Shown here: one piece after another, positions 19,613-28,193 of the stretch | How positions within the stretch are numbered: the first letter of the stretch is position 1 | Layout of the letters: the number at the start of each line of letters is the position of its first letter | NCBI GenBank assembly: GCA_016125425.1 | Contig: WGLT01000002.1 | Location: 248,001-312,000 of the forward strand | Source of the DNA: Alphaproteobacteria bacterium | Lineage (GTDB): Bacteria > Pseudomonadota > Alphaproteobacteria > Caulobacterales > Parvularculaceae | Direction of reading: 5' to 3' | DNA length: 64,000 nt | Notes under the pieces: model-generated | The model's input: the letters and a program-made list of their open reading frames with translations, nothing else | Database searches by the model: none | Told to the model about the DNA's origin: nothing | Translations under genes and position numbers: made by a program

Positions 19613-20785
19613 GTGTTTCAAAAGGCGGCGTTCAGTCCGGCCCTCGTTTCAGCGGCTTCTTTTGGGAAGGAACCGGCCTGGGTCTGCCGGCGCAGTCTGG
19701 TCGCGCCCGCCGACGTTGCGGCGATCGGCGCCGCCTGGGCTGATCTCGCCCGCGAAGCCGTCGAGGCCAATCCTTTCTACGCGCCGTGGATGCTCGGGCC
19801 GGCCTTGGACCGTCTCGGCGGCGACGGGATCCGCCTTTTTTGCGTCTGGGACGAGGGCGCGACGGGCGGACTGATCGGGCTCGTTCCGCTTGAGGCCGCG
19901 CCCAGCTATGGCCGTCTTCCCTCGCCGCATATCCGCAATTGGGTCTACGCGCACTGCTTCTTCGGCGCGCCCCTGGTTCGGCGCGGCTTCGAAACATCTT
20001 TCTTCGCCGCGCTCTTTGCATATTTGGACGCTGAAGCGCCGGCGGCGGGATTCATCCGACTGCGGCTTCTGGATCAGGACGGCCCCCTTGCTCGAGGCCT
20101 GACAGCCGCCGCGCGCGACCGCCGTCTCATTTATCCCGCCGGCGGTTTTGCGCGAGCGGTTTTGCGCGGCGGCTATCGAGCCGACGAATTTCTCGGCCGC
20201 AATGTCCGCAAAAAAAAGTTGCAGGAATTGAAGCGGCGAAGAAAGCGGCTCTCCGAGATCGCGGCATTGCGATTCAGGATGCTGTGCGACAATGACGACC
20301 TCGAAGCATGGACGGAGACATTCCTTCGCCTTGAAGACAGCGGCTGGAAAGGAAGAGCGGGGACGTCTTTCGCGAAATCCGCCGCCCAGCGGGAATTTCT
20401 GCGGGATGCGCTAAGGGGAGCGCGCGCGGCTGGCGAACTGCAATTCGCGCGGCTTGATATTGGCGAGTCGGCGATCGCGATGATGATCAATTTTACGCGC
20501 GACGGTCAGTCATACGGATTCAAGATCTGCCACGACGAGGCCTATGCGCGTTATTCGCCCGGCGTTCTGATCGAGCTTGCGCTGATCGAAGCGCTGGAAT
20601 CGATGAAGCCGGGCGCATTTGTCGATTCTTGCGCTGCGCCAGACCACGCCATGATCAATTCTCTCTGGCCGGATCGCCGGCGAATCACGGGTCTCAATAT
20701 CAGCAAGGCGAGCGCAATGAGCCGCCTGGGTCTCGGCTTTTGCCGCCTGCTCGAAGAAGCCAGCCAAAAGGCCAAACTCTCATGA
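19613..20785 (+). CDS. FemAB/CelD-like GNAT-fold acyltransferase
   Basis: A 390-residue protein from a GTG start at 19613. The C-terminal half (about 200-345) matches the GNAT_6/BioF2-like acetyltransferase domain of CelD/FemAB-like proteins, with RNVRKKKLQELKRRRKRL preceding it and the ISxxxxxYxFKICHDExYARYSPGVL-type region (KICHDEAYARYSPGVLI) near residue 305. Such enzymes acylate cell-surface or secondary-metabolite substrates. The stop overlaps the next start (ATGA), so the two products are made together. Substrate unknown. The start is uncertain because no clear ribosome site is seen. Confidence 0.75.
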   Translation: MFQKAAFSPALVSAASFGKEPAWVCRRSLVAPADVAAIGAAWADLAREAVEANPFYAPWMLGPALDRLGGDGIRLFCVWDEGATGGLIGLVPLEAAPSYGRLPSPHIRNWVYAHCFFGAPLVRRGFETSFFAALFAYLDAEAPAAGFIRLRLLDQDGPLARGLTAAARDRRLIYPAGGFARAVLRGGYRADEFLGRNVRKKKLQELKRRRKRLSEIAALRFRMLCDNDDLEAWTETFLRLEDSGWKGRAGTSFAKSAAQREFLRDALRGARAAGELQFARLDIGESAIAMMINFTRDGQSYGFKICHDEAYARYSPGVLIELALIEALESMKPGAFVDSCAAPDHAMINSLWPDRRRITGLNISKASAMSRLGLGFCRLLEEASQKAKLS

Positions 20786-21684
20786 TATTTCCTGACTCTT
20801 CTCTCGCGTTCGAGGACGCCTATCCCGACAAACCCGCGCTCTTGCGTCACGGACTCATCGACAATCCCCTGTTCGACATCGATCGAATTGCGGCGCTCGC
20901 CAAGACTCTGCCGCCGCAATCAATCGAATATAATCGCGCGGACCTCAGCGTCGGTCATGATCCCGCAGCCATGCCGTTCAACGGCCTGTCGCCGGAGGAA
21001 ACGATCCGGCGAATACATGATTGCGCGTCCTGGATCGTTCTGATCAAGATCGAACAAGATCCCGATTATCGCGCGCTCATGCTCCGCTGCCTCGAGGCGT
21101 TGCGGCCGGAAATCGAGAACAAGACCGGTCCGATCCACGGGCTCGCGAGCTTTCTTTTTGTGTCATCGCCGCGCGCCGTGACGCCGTTTCACATGGATCC
21201 GGAATACAATATTCTCATGCAGATTCGCGGCGCAAAGACTTTCACCCTTTTTCCGGCCAACGACTTTTCGATGATCCCGCCGGAGGCGCATGAGGCCTAT
21301 CACGCGCTCGGGCGGCGCGACATCGGTTATCGCGAGGAATTCGCCGCCTTCGCGCGCCCCTTCCGCCTGACGCCGGGGGATGCGCTTTATTCGCCGCTGA
21401 AAGCGCCCCACCATATCGAGGTGGAGGGGGGTCTTTCGATTTCCTATTCAATCACCTGGCGCTCGCGCCTGTCGGACGCTGACGCGCATCTTCACCGAAT
21501 GAATCACGCGCTCCGGCGGCGGGGACTGAGACCGCCCGCGCCGGGGGTCGCGCCGGGGCGCGATGCGGCGAAAATATTCGCACATAAGCTCTATTCGCGC
21601 ATCCGGCGTCCAAGGCGCCCGTCAGAACGAGGCTGGCGGATTTCGAATGGGCGGCCTTGCGGCGGATCGCGCGAAGCGCTTTAG
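20782..21684 (+). CDS. JmjC/cupin_8-like Fe(II)/2-oxoglutarate oxygenase
   Basis: A 300-residue protein from the ATG at 20782, overlapping the previous stop. It shows a jelly-roll core: AVTPFHMDPEYNILMQIRGAKTF contains the HxD iron ligands (split here as FHMDPEYN then ILMQIRGAK), and the distal ligand His lies in LKAPHHIEVEG about 85 residues on, followed by an S-x-S-x-T strand. The layout fits JmjC/cupin_8 hydroxylases acting on proteins or small molecules. The basic C-terminal tail is unusual. It is paired with a FemAB-like acyltransferase, implying successive modifications of a shared substrate (inference). Confidence 0.78.
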   Translation: MIFPDSSLAFEDAYPDKPALLRHGLIDNPLFDIDRIAALAKTLPPQSIEYNRADLSVGHDPAAMPFNGLSPEETIRRIHDCASWIVLIKIEQDPDYRALMLRCLEALRPEIENKTGPIHGLASFLFVSSPRAVTPFHMDPEYNILMQIRGAKTFTLFPANDFSMIPPEAHEAYHALGRRDIGYREEFAAFARPFRLTPGDALYSPLKAPHHIEVEGGLSISYSITWRSRLSDADAHLHRMNHALRRRGLRPPAPGVAPGRDAAKIFAHKLYSRIRRPRRPSERGWRISNGRPCGGSREAL

Positions 21685-21708
21685 ACTACGCGCCTCTGGG
21701 GAGACGCC

Positions 21709-23172
21709 ATGCAGTCCGGCCGCCTCGATGAAATGCCCGCTGACGACCTTCGGCTGTGCAAATCGCCGGACGAAGCGATTGCGCGGCTGAAAGCGTTGTT
21801 CGAAGAGGCAATCGCTTCGATCGAGAAGCGATTCCTCGCTTACAGCGCCGGCAAGCTGAGGCGCGGCGAGGCGGATGCGACCTACCCTTATGTCTGCGCC
21901 GAAGTGCCGGCCGAGCGCGCGAGCCAGACCAGCAATCTGGCGCTGGGGCGCGTCGCCGAAACCAGCTTCTACGGCGCCTCGATAACCCAGCCCGCGCTGT
22001 TCGAGGCCTATCTGCGCGAACAATTTGAGAGCGTCATCCGCCGGTTCGACGCCAAGCTTTATGTCGGCCGGTCCCGCACGCCCATTCCGCTCGCCTTCGC
22101 CATGGAGGAGGCCACGACCCGGCTGACGCCCGAGCAACGGGCCGATCTCCCCTTCCATTTCCACACGCCCAATCTGGTTGCGACGAATGACGACATCGTC
22201 GACGGTCAGATTATCCTCAAGAGAAGCGGGCCTTTGCCGCTTTCTCTTTTCACGGCCGAACGTGTCGACTATTCGCTGCACCGAATCCAGCACTATACGG
22301 CGACCAATCCCGAGCACTTTCAGCAATTTATTCTCTTCACGAACTATCAGCGCTATGTCGACGAATTTGTCGAATATGCGAAGGCGATGGTCGAGAAGGG
22401 CGATGCGATCGCCTTGGTGGAGCCGGGGGATCGCGTCACCAGGCGGGACGCGACGCCGCCGGAAGCGCCGCTTGCCAAATTGCCGCAAATGCCGGCCTAC
22501 CATCTCGCGCAAGAAGGGCGCAACGGCGTCACGCTGGTCAATATCGGCGTCGGGCCTTCAAATGCGAAGACGATCACCGACCACCTCGCTGTTCTTCGGC
22601 CGCATGTCTGGCTGATGATCGGCCATTGCGGCGGCCTGAGGCGCACGCAGCGGCTCGGCGACTACGTTCTCGCCCACGCCTATCTGCGCGATGACAACGT
22701 TCTGGACGATGTGTTGCCGTCCTCCGTTCCGCTGCCGACGATCGCCGAGGTGCAGCTCGCTCTCACGCAAGCCGTGGAGGAAGTGTCGGCGATCCCGAAA
22801 GCGCAGCTCAAGGAGCATCTGCGGACGGGAACGGTCGTTACGACAGGCGACCGCAACTGGGAGCTTCGGTTCAAGGAGATCGCGGTGCGCCTGAATCAGT
22901 CGCGAGCGATCGCGATTGACATGGAATCGGCGACGATCGCAGCGAACGGCTATCGCTATCGCGTGCCATATGGGACGCTGTTATGCGTATCGGATCGGCC
23001 GCTGCACGGCGAAATAAAGCTGCGTGGAATGGCTGACGCCTTCTATCAGGCGCGCGTCAGCCAACATCTTGCGATCGGTATTCGGGCGATCGAACTTTTG
23101 CGCGCCGAGGCGGAAGCGGGCGCCTTGCACTCGCGCAAACTGAGAAGCTTCGACGAGCCGTTCCTTCGCTGA
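21709..23172 (+). CDS. amn: AMP nucleosidase
   Basis: The 487-residue product has the N-terminal AMP-nucleosidase domain and a C-terminal nucleoside-phosphorylase-like domain (about 255-470), with IGVGPSNAKTITDHLAVLRPH, MIGHCGGLR, the active-site IDMESATIAANGYRYRVPYGTLLCVSD (seen as AIDMESATIAANGY then RVPYGTLL) and SDRPLHGEIKL. It hydrolyses AMP to adenine and ribose 5-phosphate in purine salvage and adenylate balance. Length matches the family. It lies 24 bp after the JmjC gene on the same strand and is convergent with the glutaminyl cyclase. Confidence 0.95.
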   Translation: MQSGRLDEMPADDLRLCKSPDEAIARLKALFEEAIASIEKRFLAYSAGKLRRGEADATYPYVCAEVPAERASQTSNLALGRVAETSFYGASITQPALFEAYLREQFESVIRRFDAKLYVGRSRTPIPLAFAMEEATTRLTPEQRADLPFHFHTPNLVATNDDIVDGQIILKRSGPLPLSLFTAERVDYSLHRIQHYTATNPEHFQQFILFTNYQRYVDEFVEYAKAMVEKGDAIALVEPGDRVTRRDATPPEAPLAKLPQMPAYHLAQEGRNGVTLVNIGVGPSNAKTITDHLAVLRPHVWLMIGHCGGLRRTQRLGDYVLAHAYLRDDNVLDDVLPSSVPLPTIAEVQLALTQAVEEVSAIPKAQLKEHLRTGTVVTTGDRNWELRFKEIAVRLNQSRAIAIDMESATIAANGYRYRVPYGTLLCVSDRPLHGEIKLRGMADAFYQARVSQHLAIGIRAIELLRAEAEAGALHSRKLRSFDEPFLR

Positions 23173-23178
23173 CGTTTT

Positions 23179-23955
23179 TCAAGGCCCGGGCGCGCGCGGC
23201 GTCAGCTCGATCTCGAACAGCGTCGGCCAGTATTTGCCGGTCACAAAGAGCCGCTTTTTCTTTGCGTCGTATGCGATGCCGTTGAGCACGTCGGTCAGTT
23301 TCGCTTCTTCGCCGAGCGCCCGCCGCAAGGGGCGCGCGTCGACGACGCCTACGACCACGCCCGTCTTCGGATCGATGCGGACAATAAAATCGGTTCGCCA
23401 GACATTGGCGTAGATTTCGCCGTCGACCCATTCGAGCTCATTGATTTCGCCGAGCGGCTCGCCGTCCAGAGTGACAGAGATTCGTCCGGTTTCCTCGAGC
23501 GTGTCGGGATTCAGGAAGCGGATCGACGACGTTCCGTCGCTCATGATGAGACGCTTTCCGTCGCTCGTCAGTCCCCAGCCCTCCCCCTTGTAGGAAAAGC
23601 GGCGCTTCGTTTTGAAGGTTTCGGCGTCGTAGACAAAGCCGACCTGCGAACGCCAGGTCAGTCCGACTATCTCGTCTCCCCAGGCCGCAATTCCCTCGCC
23701 GAAGAATTCATTCGGGATGTCCTGCCGGACCAGCACTTTCCCCGTGTCGAGGTCGACCTTGCGAAGACTCGAATGACCATTGAGTCCGGTGCTTTCGAAG
23801 AGATATCCGCGGGCGTAGAAAAGGCCTTCGGTGAAGGCGCCCGGATCATGCGGAAACGACTTGACGATCTTCACGTCGAAGACCGGAGCCGCGACCGCAG
23901 GATGCGAAAGAAAAGCCGCCGCGAGGGCGAATATGAAGCTAAAGCGGCTTTTCAT
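23179..23955 (-). CDS. Glutaminyl-peptide cyclotransferase (plant/bacterial beta-propeller type), secreted
   Basis: From the ATG at 23955 the 258-residue protein has a signal peptide (MKSRFSFIFALAAAFLSHPAVA) and the hallmark FPHDPGAFTEGLFY near the mature N-terminus, then propeller repeats with LTWRSQVGFVYD, GEGWGLTSDGKRLIMSDGT and INELEWVDGEIYANVWRTD. The family converts N-terminal Gln to pyroglutamate in the periplasm. Its start overlaps the 3' end of bcerS by 17 bp, so it is co-transcribed with the ceramide genes, though a chemical link is not obvious. Confidence 0.92.
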   Translation of the reverse strand: MKSRFSFIFALAAAFLSHPAVAAPVFDVKIVKSFPHDPGAFTEGLFYARGYLFESTGLNGHSSLRKVDLDTGKVLVRQDIPNEFFGEGIAAWGDEIVGLTWRSQVGFVYDAETFKTKRRFSYKGEGWGLTSDGKRLIMSDGTSSIRFLNPDTLEETGRISVTLDGEPLGEINELEWVDGEIYANVWRTDFIVRIDPKTGVVVGVVDARPLRRALGEEAKLTDVLNGIAYDAKKKRLFVTGKYWPTLFEIELTPRAPGP

Positions 23956-25120
23956 ACAGGCGATAGGTCTTGTAAATTTTCGCGCCCATATCAACCAGCA
24001 TGGACAACATGGATTTGTTTGTCTCTAGAATCCATGAGAGTTCAGAGCCGGTCAGCCCGCGGTCCATGTTTGCGTTATTGGTCATCTGGATCATCTTGTA
24101 TGCAAACGCCGTCCCCACGGGTTTGCGCTGAAACTTCTTGCGAATGCCCATGAGCGGCATGCGCGCCGTCTTCAGCCCCTTGAATTTAAGTTTCCAGAGC
24201 AGTTTCGCCCAGTTGAACGGCAGCAGCTTCCCGTTCATGTCGCCAATCGCTTCGTTTATGTTCGGAAGAACCAGGGCGAAGGCCGCCGGCTCGCCGTCGT
24301 AATAGCATAGGACGACATTGTGCTTTTCTATGATCGGACGAAGTTCGGCCGCCATGTGCTTGGCCTGCTCCTCCGTGAAAGGGATGAACCCCCAATTGTC
24401 CGACCAGGCGTCGTTATAAATGTCGACAACAAGCCTTATGTCGTCAGCGAAGTTCTTCATGTTTAGATTGCGGATTTCGACCTTTGGATTATCCAAGGTC
24501 TTGTCCACGAATTTCTGACGTCGCTCCGGAATGAAGTCGCGCCGGTTCACCCAGGACAGCGCATAGACGTCGCGCGCCTTTGCGTAGCCGAGCGCCTCGA
24601 CGCGGGTTTGATAATACGGCCGACCGTGCGGCATCATCACATAGGGCGGGGTGTCGAAGCCGTCGATGAGAAGTCCGATCTCCTCATTTACGGAAAAACT
24701 ATAAGGACCAGCGATCTTTTTCATGCCGCGCTCGCGCGCCCATGATTCGGCCGTTGAAAAGAGCGCCGCGAACACTTCCGGGTCGTCAATCGCCTCCAGA
24801 AAACCGAAATGCGCCGTCTCATCCTTGTAGAGACTGAGATGATGCGGGTTGATAATCGCTGAAATCCGGCCCGCCGGCGCGCCGTTTTTGTAGGCGATCC
24901 AGAGTTGGTGCGGGGCGTCCTTGAGGCCCGGGTTGGCTTTCGGATTGATGCGCGCGCCGATGTCAAGCTCCAGCGGCGGGACGTAAAGCGGATCGTCCGC
25001 ATAAGCCGGCGCGGCGGCTCGCACGAAGGCCTTTCGGTCTTTCGCGGTCTCAACGGGCTTGATGGCGATGGATACGGCCGGGGTTATAGTCTTTTGCGGC
25101 GCTGTCACTCGTCGCTCCAT
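23939..25120 (-). CDS. bcerS: Bacterial ceramide synthase-like GNAT acyltransferase
   Basis: About 393 residues from the ATG at 25120; the frame is open to 25192. The protein is a large GNAT-fold acyltransferase: YADDPLYVPPLELDI near the N-terminus, AGPYSFSVNEEIGLLIDGF with PPYVMMPHGRPYYQ in the middle, and GEPAAFALVLPNINEAI near the C-terminus. This matches the family shown in Caulobacter to N-acylate the sphingoid base (bCerS). Position beside spt, an ACP, cerR and an acyl-ACP synthetase supports the role: transfer of a fatty acyl chain to 3-oxosphinganine to give oxidised ceramide. The symbol rests on family plus context. Confidence 0.82.
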   Translation of the reverse strand: MERRVTAPQKTITPAVSIAIKPVETAKDRKAFVRAAAPAYADDPLYVPPLELDIGARINPKANPGLKDAPHQLWIAYKNGAPAGRISAIINPHHLSLYKDETAHFGFLEAIDDPEVFAALFSTAESWARERGMKKIAGPYSFSVNEEIGLLIDGFDTPPYVMMPHGRPYYQTRVEALGYAKARDVYALSWVNRRDFIPERRQKFVDKTLDNPKVEIRNLNMKNFADDIRLVVDIYNDAWSDNWGFIPFTEEQAKHMAAELRPIIEKHNVVLCYYDGEPAAFALVLPNINEAIGDMNGKLLPFNWAKLLWKLKFKGLKTARMPLMGIRKKFQRKPVGTAFAYKMIQMTNNANMDRGLTGSELSWILETNKSMLSMLVDMGAKIYKTYRLYEKPL

Positions 25121-25148
25121 GGATCCGGCGCCGCTGTTGTCGGGCGCC

Positions 25149-25646
25149 TTAATTTTTGAGTCTGATTTCCACCCTTGCGCCTTCGCTTGCAACGGCGAAC
25201 AGCGCTTCTTCGATCTTCGGCGGGCCGAACCGCATGTGAGGATTATTGGAGACGCCGTAGGGCTCTGCCGGAATCCCGAACGCGCCCTGCTTTAAATGAC
25301 CGTTGGCGTCCTTATCCTGATAAACCGCTATCGCATACTCCCCGGCTTCTTTTGCATGCATGCAAAATTCGGTGACAGGCGCGCGCGCGGCGACATGGAT
25401 TTGAACTTCCCGCCCGGCCGATTCCAGGAAATGCTCGGGATCGTCGCGGTAAAGGTCCGCGGCGATCAGGCCGACGCTCTTTTTGACGTTCTCGACGACG
25501 ACGACGATCTGGTTCGGCCCGCCCGTGCAGGTAGGATGATTGGGCGCGCCGATTGAGGCGCCGTGCGCGTCATTCGCTGCGACAGACATTGCGACAGCCG
25601 CCGCGGCCGCCGCCAGTTTCGGGCTGACGTTCAACTCAGAAATCAT
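25149..25646 (-). CDS. DUF2141 secreted protein in the ceramide cluster
   Basis: A 165-residue protein with a hydrophobic N-terminal signal (LAAAAAAVAMSVAANDAHGA) and a DUF2141-like beta-sandwich: IVVVVENVKKSVGLIAADLY, the conserved GEYAIAVYQDKDANG, and FGIPAEPYGVSNN. DUF2141 proteins are predicted periplasmic or outer-membrane associated and have no assigned activity. It sits between bcerS (28 bp downstream if bcerS starts at 25120) and spt (58 bp upstream), so it belongs to the operon. Transport or chaperoning of the lipid product in the envelope is speculation. Confidence 0.82.
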   Translation of the reverse strand: MISELNVSPKLAAAAAAVAMSVAANDAHGASIGAPNHPTCTGGPNQIVVVVENVKKSVGLIAADLYRDDPEHFLESAGREVQIHVAARAPVTEFCMHAKEAGEYAIAVYQDKDANGHLKQGAFGIPAEPYGVSNNPHMRFGPPKIEEALFAVASEGARVEIRLKN

Positions 25647-25704
25647 ACCGCTTTCCCGCCTCCATCACCCCTCGTCCGACTTCTGCCCCCTTAATGCGGC
25701 GCCT

Positions 25705-26946
25705 TTATGACTTTGATTGAATCGAGGCGACGCGTTCGGCGGAAGCCGTAACGCGGGCGCCTTCAAACGCATCAGCCATCGCCGTGTATGCGGCGACAAG
25801 ACGATCGATGTCTTCATTCGTGTGCGCGGAAGACACGGCCAGGCGCAGGAGCGACTCCTTGCCGGGCGTTCCGGGCGGGATCGCCATGTTCACGTAGACG
25901 CCGTTCTCCAACAGGAAGTTCCAGGCCGCGAACGCCAGCTCCCTGTTCGGCAGGAGGACCGAGATGACCGGCGCCGGCGGCGCGGCGATGTTGAGCCCCA
26001 ATTGCGTGAACGCGGCGTGAAGACGGCGGGCGTTCGCCCAGAGTTTGTCGCGTAGTTCAGGGTGCGCTTTGATGTTGGCGAGAGCGGCGGAAGCCGACGC
26101 GATCGTCGCCGGCGACGGCGAGGCTGTGAACTGATAGGGCCGCGAGGAGAACCGCAGATATTCAAGTTCGGGATGATTGGAGGCGACGAAGCCGCCGATC
26201 GCAGCGAGCGCTTTCGAGAAGGTGCCCGTATAAAAATCGATGCCGCGCATCGCGCCTTCGGCTTCCGAAACGCCCTTGCCGGTTTCGCCATAGACGCCGA
26301 AGGAATGCGCTTCATCAACAAGCAGATAGGCTCCGTGCCGATGCGCGACTTCGACGAATTCCTGCACGGGCGCGATGTCCCCGAACATCGAATACATGCC
26401 TTCAATGCAGACAAGCTTGCCTTTGACCTTGGGATCAAGGCGGGCGAGGCGCTTGTCGAGACTTTCGGGGTCGTTATGACGAAAACGGATCGTTTCAGCG
26501 CCTGACAATGCGCAGCCGTCGTAAATGCACGCGTGGCAATCGGCGTCGATCAGCACGACGTCGTCGGCCGGATTGATGAGGCCCGCAATGGCGCCGAGAT
26601 TGGCCGTATAGCCGGTCGAAAACACGACGCAGTGCGTCATGCCGAGATAGTCGGCGAGATCGCGCTCAAGCATTTTATGACCGGAAAACGTGCCGTTCGC
26701 GAAGCGCGACCCCGTCGTGCCGGTCCCCTCCTTGTCGAGCGCCTCCTTCGCTGCGGCGATGGCGTTTGGTTCGAAAGTCTGGCCAAGGTAATTGTGCGTG
26801 CCGGCGAGCACCGTTTCGCGCCCTTTGATGATCGCGCGCGTCGGCCCCAGCACTTTCTCCATCACGACGGTGAAGGGGTTTTGTCCTGCCTCAGACAATT
26901 GATTATAGAGCGCCGCGTTTTTCTCGAATTTGTCGAACAAGCTCAT
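25705..26946 (-). CDS. spt: Serine palmitoyltransferase
   Basis: A 413-residue PLP-dependent alpha-oxoamine synthase. Visible features are AGTHNYLGQTFEPNAI, GTTGSRFANGTFSGHKMLE, the PLP-ring His in DADCHACIYDG, LVDEAHSFGVYGETGKG, and the Schiff-base Lys in YTGTFSKALAAIGG. The family includes KBL, AONS and ALAS. Assignment as SPT, which condenses serine with an acyl thioester to 3-oxosphinganine, follows from the dedicated ACP immediately downstream of its start and the adjacent cerR, acyl-ACP synthetase and bcerS. It lies 4 bp after the ACP gene on the minus strand, implying tight co-expression. Confidence 0.93.
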   Translation of the reverse strand: MSLFDKFEKNAALYNQLSEAGQNPFTVVMEKVLGPTRAIIKGRETVLAGTHNYLGQTFEPNAIAAAKEALDKEGTGTTGSRFANGTFSGHKMLERDLADYLGMTHCVVFSTGYTANLGAIAGLINPADDVVLIDADCHACIYDGCALSGAETIRFRHNDPESLDKRLARLDPKVKGKLVCIEGMYSMFGDIAPVQEFVEVAHRHGAYLLVDEAHSFGVYGETGKGVSEAEGAMRGIDFYTGTFSKALAAIGGFVASNHPELEYLRFSSRPYQFTASPSPATIASASAALANIKAHPELRDKLWANARRLHAAFTQLGLNIAAPPAPVISVLLPNRELAFAAWNFLLENGVYVNMAIPPGTPGKESLLRLAVSSAHTNEDIDRLVAAYTAMADAFEGARVTASAERVASIQSKS

Positions 26947-26950
26947 AAGG

Positions 26951-27214
26951 TCAGGACTGTTCTTTCTTGATCGCGTGAATGGCGTCGACGAGTTCGCCGA
27001 TTGTGCGGGTTTCCGAAATCGTGTTGACCGGAATCGAGATGTCGTAATTGTCCTCGATGTCCATGACGATATCGAGCACGGATACTGAATCGACCTCGAG
27101 ATCGGCGATCAGGTCGGTGTCCCTCGTCAGCTTCGCGCCCTTGTGGTTCAAGGGCTCCAGAAGCGAACAGATCTTGTGAAATACGAGGTCGTCGTCTTCC
27201 TGTATTTCTGTCAT
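26951..27214 (-). CDS. acpR: Dedicated acyl carrier protein for sphingolipid synthesis
   Basis: An 87-residue acidic protein from the ATG at 27214, preceded by AGGAAGG. The phosphopantetheine attachment Ser is in DLEVDSVSVLDIVMDIE, with Val in place of the Leu of the common DSL motif. It lacks similarity in detail to housekeeping AcpP and lies between spt and cerR, as does the special ACP of Caulobacter. It would carry the acyl chain delivered by the synthetase encoded upstream and hand it to serine palmitoyltransferase. The Caulobacter name acpR is applied by context. Confidence 0.9.
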   Translation of the reverse strand: MTEIQEDDDLVFHKICSLLEPLNHKGAKLTRDTDLIADLEVDSVSVLDIVMDIEDNYDISIPVNTISETRTIGELVDAIHAIKKEQS

Positions 27215-27257
27215 CGTCTGGCCTTCCTGATACGCGGCGCTTCGATCATGGAGGCGC

Positions 27258-28193
27258 CTACAGCAATCCGTTTTCTTGATACCAGCGGACGGTTTTTGCA
27301 AACCCTTCTTTGAGCGGCGTCGCCGGCCGCCAGTCTGTCGCCTTGCTCAGCAGATTGTCGCGCGCGACCCAGTCCGGGTGAAAGAATTCGCGGATTTTGC
27401 CGGGCGTCACCATGGGGGCTTCTCCCCTGAGAAGGGAAAAGCCGGCGCCGATTGCGGCGTAGGACGAGAGAATAAAGCGGGGCGCCGGCAGGCGCGCGGC
27501 CCGGCGATTCATGGAGGCGGCGAGCGCCTCGCCGATCTCCCGCCAGCTGTGGCCTTCGGGGGCTTCATCCCCGATCTCGTAGACGCGCCGCGGCGGCGCG
27601 GCGTCGAGGGCGTTGAGGATCGCGCGGGCGACGTCTTCGACAAAAAGTATCGAGGCGCGGGGCGCCGGCTTCGCCGCAGGTTCGGGCGCGATGCCGGATT
27701 TGACGAGCCTGAAATAGGGGAGCGTCGCCTGGTCGCCCGGCCCGTAAATCGCGGGCGCGCGCAACGCGATCCAGGGATTGTCGCCCGAGGCCTCCGCCAC
27801 CGCCGCTTCGCTCGCGCGTTTGCTCGCTGCATAGGCCGACAATTCAGGCCGCCGCGCGGCGAGGGAGGAAATGTGAACGAGCTTGGCGCGGGCGGTCGAG
27901 GCGGCCTCGGCGACGGCGCGCGCGCCTTCGGCGTTGATGTTGAAAAACTCTGCTGCGCGGCGCGCTTTGACGAGCCCCGCACAATGGATGACGGCGTCGG
28001 CGCCGCTCACGAGCTTCATGAGCGATGACTTGTCGCGCAGGTCTCCGCGAATGACGTTGAGGTCGCCCGCGCGCGCAAGGCGGGACGGATCGCGCGCGAG
28101 CGCAGTAACGCGCGCGCCGCTTTCCAGGAGCGCGTCGATGACGGCTGCGCCGACGAATCCCGTCCCCCCGGTGACGGCGACTTTCCGGCTCAC
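27258..28193 (-). CDS. cerR: NAD-dependent epimerase/dehydratase family ceramide reductase
   Basis: A 311-residue extended short-chain dehydrogenase with the Rossmann motif VTGGTGFVGAAVIDALLE, the DxxD-like segment VIRGDLRDKSSL, the catalytic YAASKRASE (YxxxK) and a C-terminal substrate domain. In the Caulobacter-type pathway CerR reduces the keto group of oxidised ceramide to dihydroceramide. The start overlaps the stop of the acyl-ACP synthetase gene by 4 bp, and the ACP gene follows 43 bp later. The family alone would also allow a sugar-nucleotide epimerase; the neighbours decide. Confidence 0.85.
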   Translation of the reverse strand: MSRKVAVTGGTGFVGAAVIDALLESGARVTALARDPSRLARAGDLNVIRGDLRDKSSLMKLVSGADAVIHCAGLVKARRAAEFFNINAEGARAVAEAASTARAKLVHISSLAARRPELSAYAASKRASEAAVAEASGDNPWIALRAPAIYGPGDQATLPYFRLVKSGIAPEPAAKPAPRASILFVEDVARAILNALDAAPPRRVYEIGDEAPEGHSWREIGEALAASMNRRAARLPAPRFILSSYAAIGAGFSLLRGEAPMVTPGKIREFFHPDWVARDNLLSKATDWRPATPLKEGFAKTVRWYQENGLL

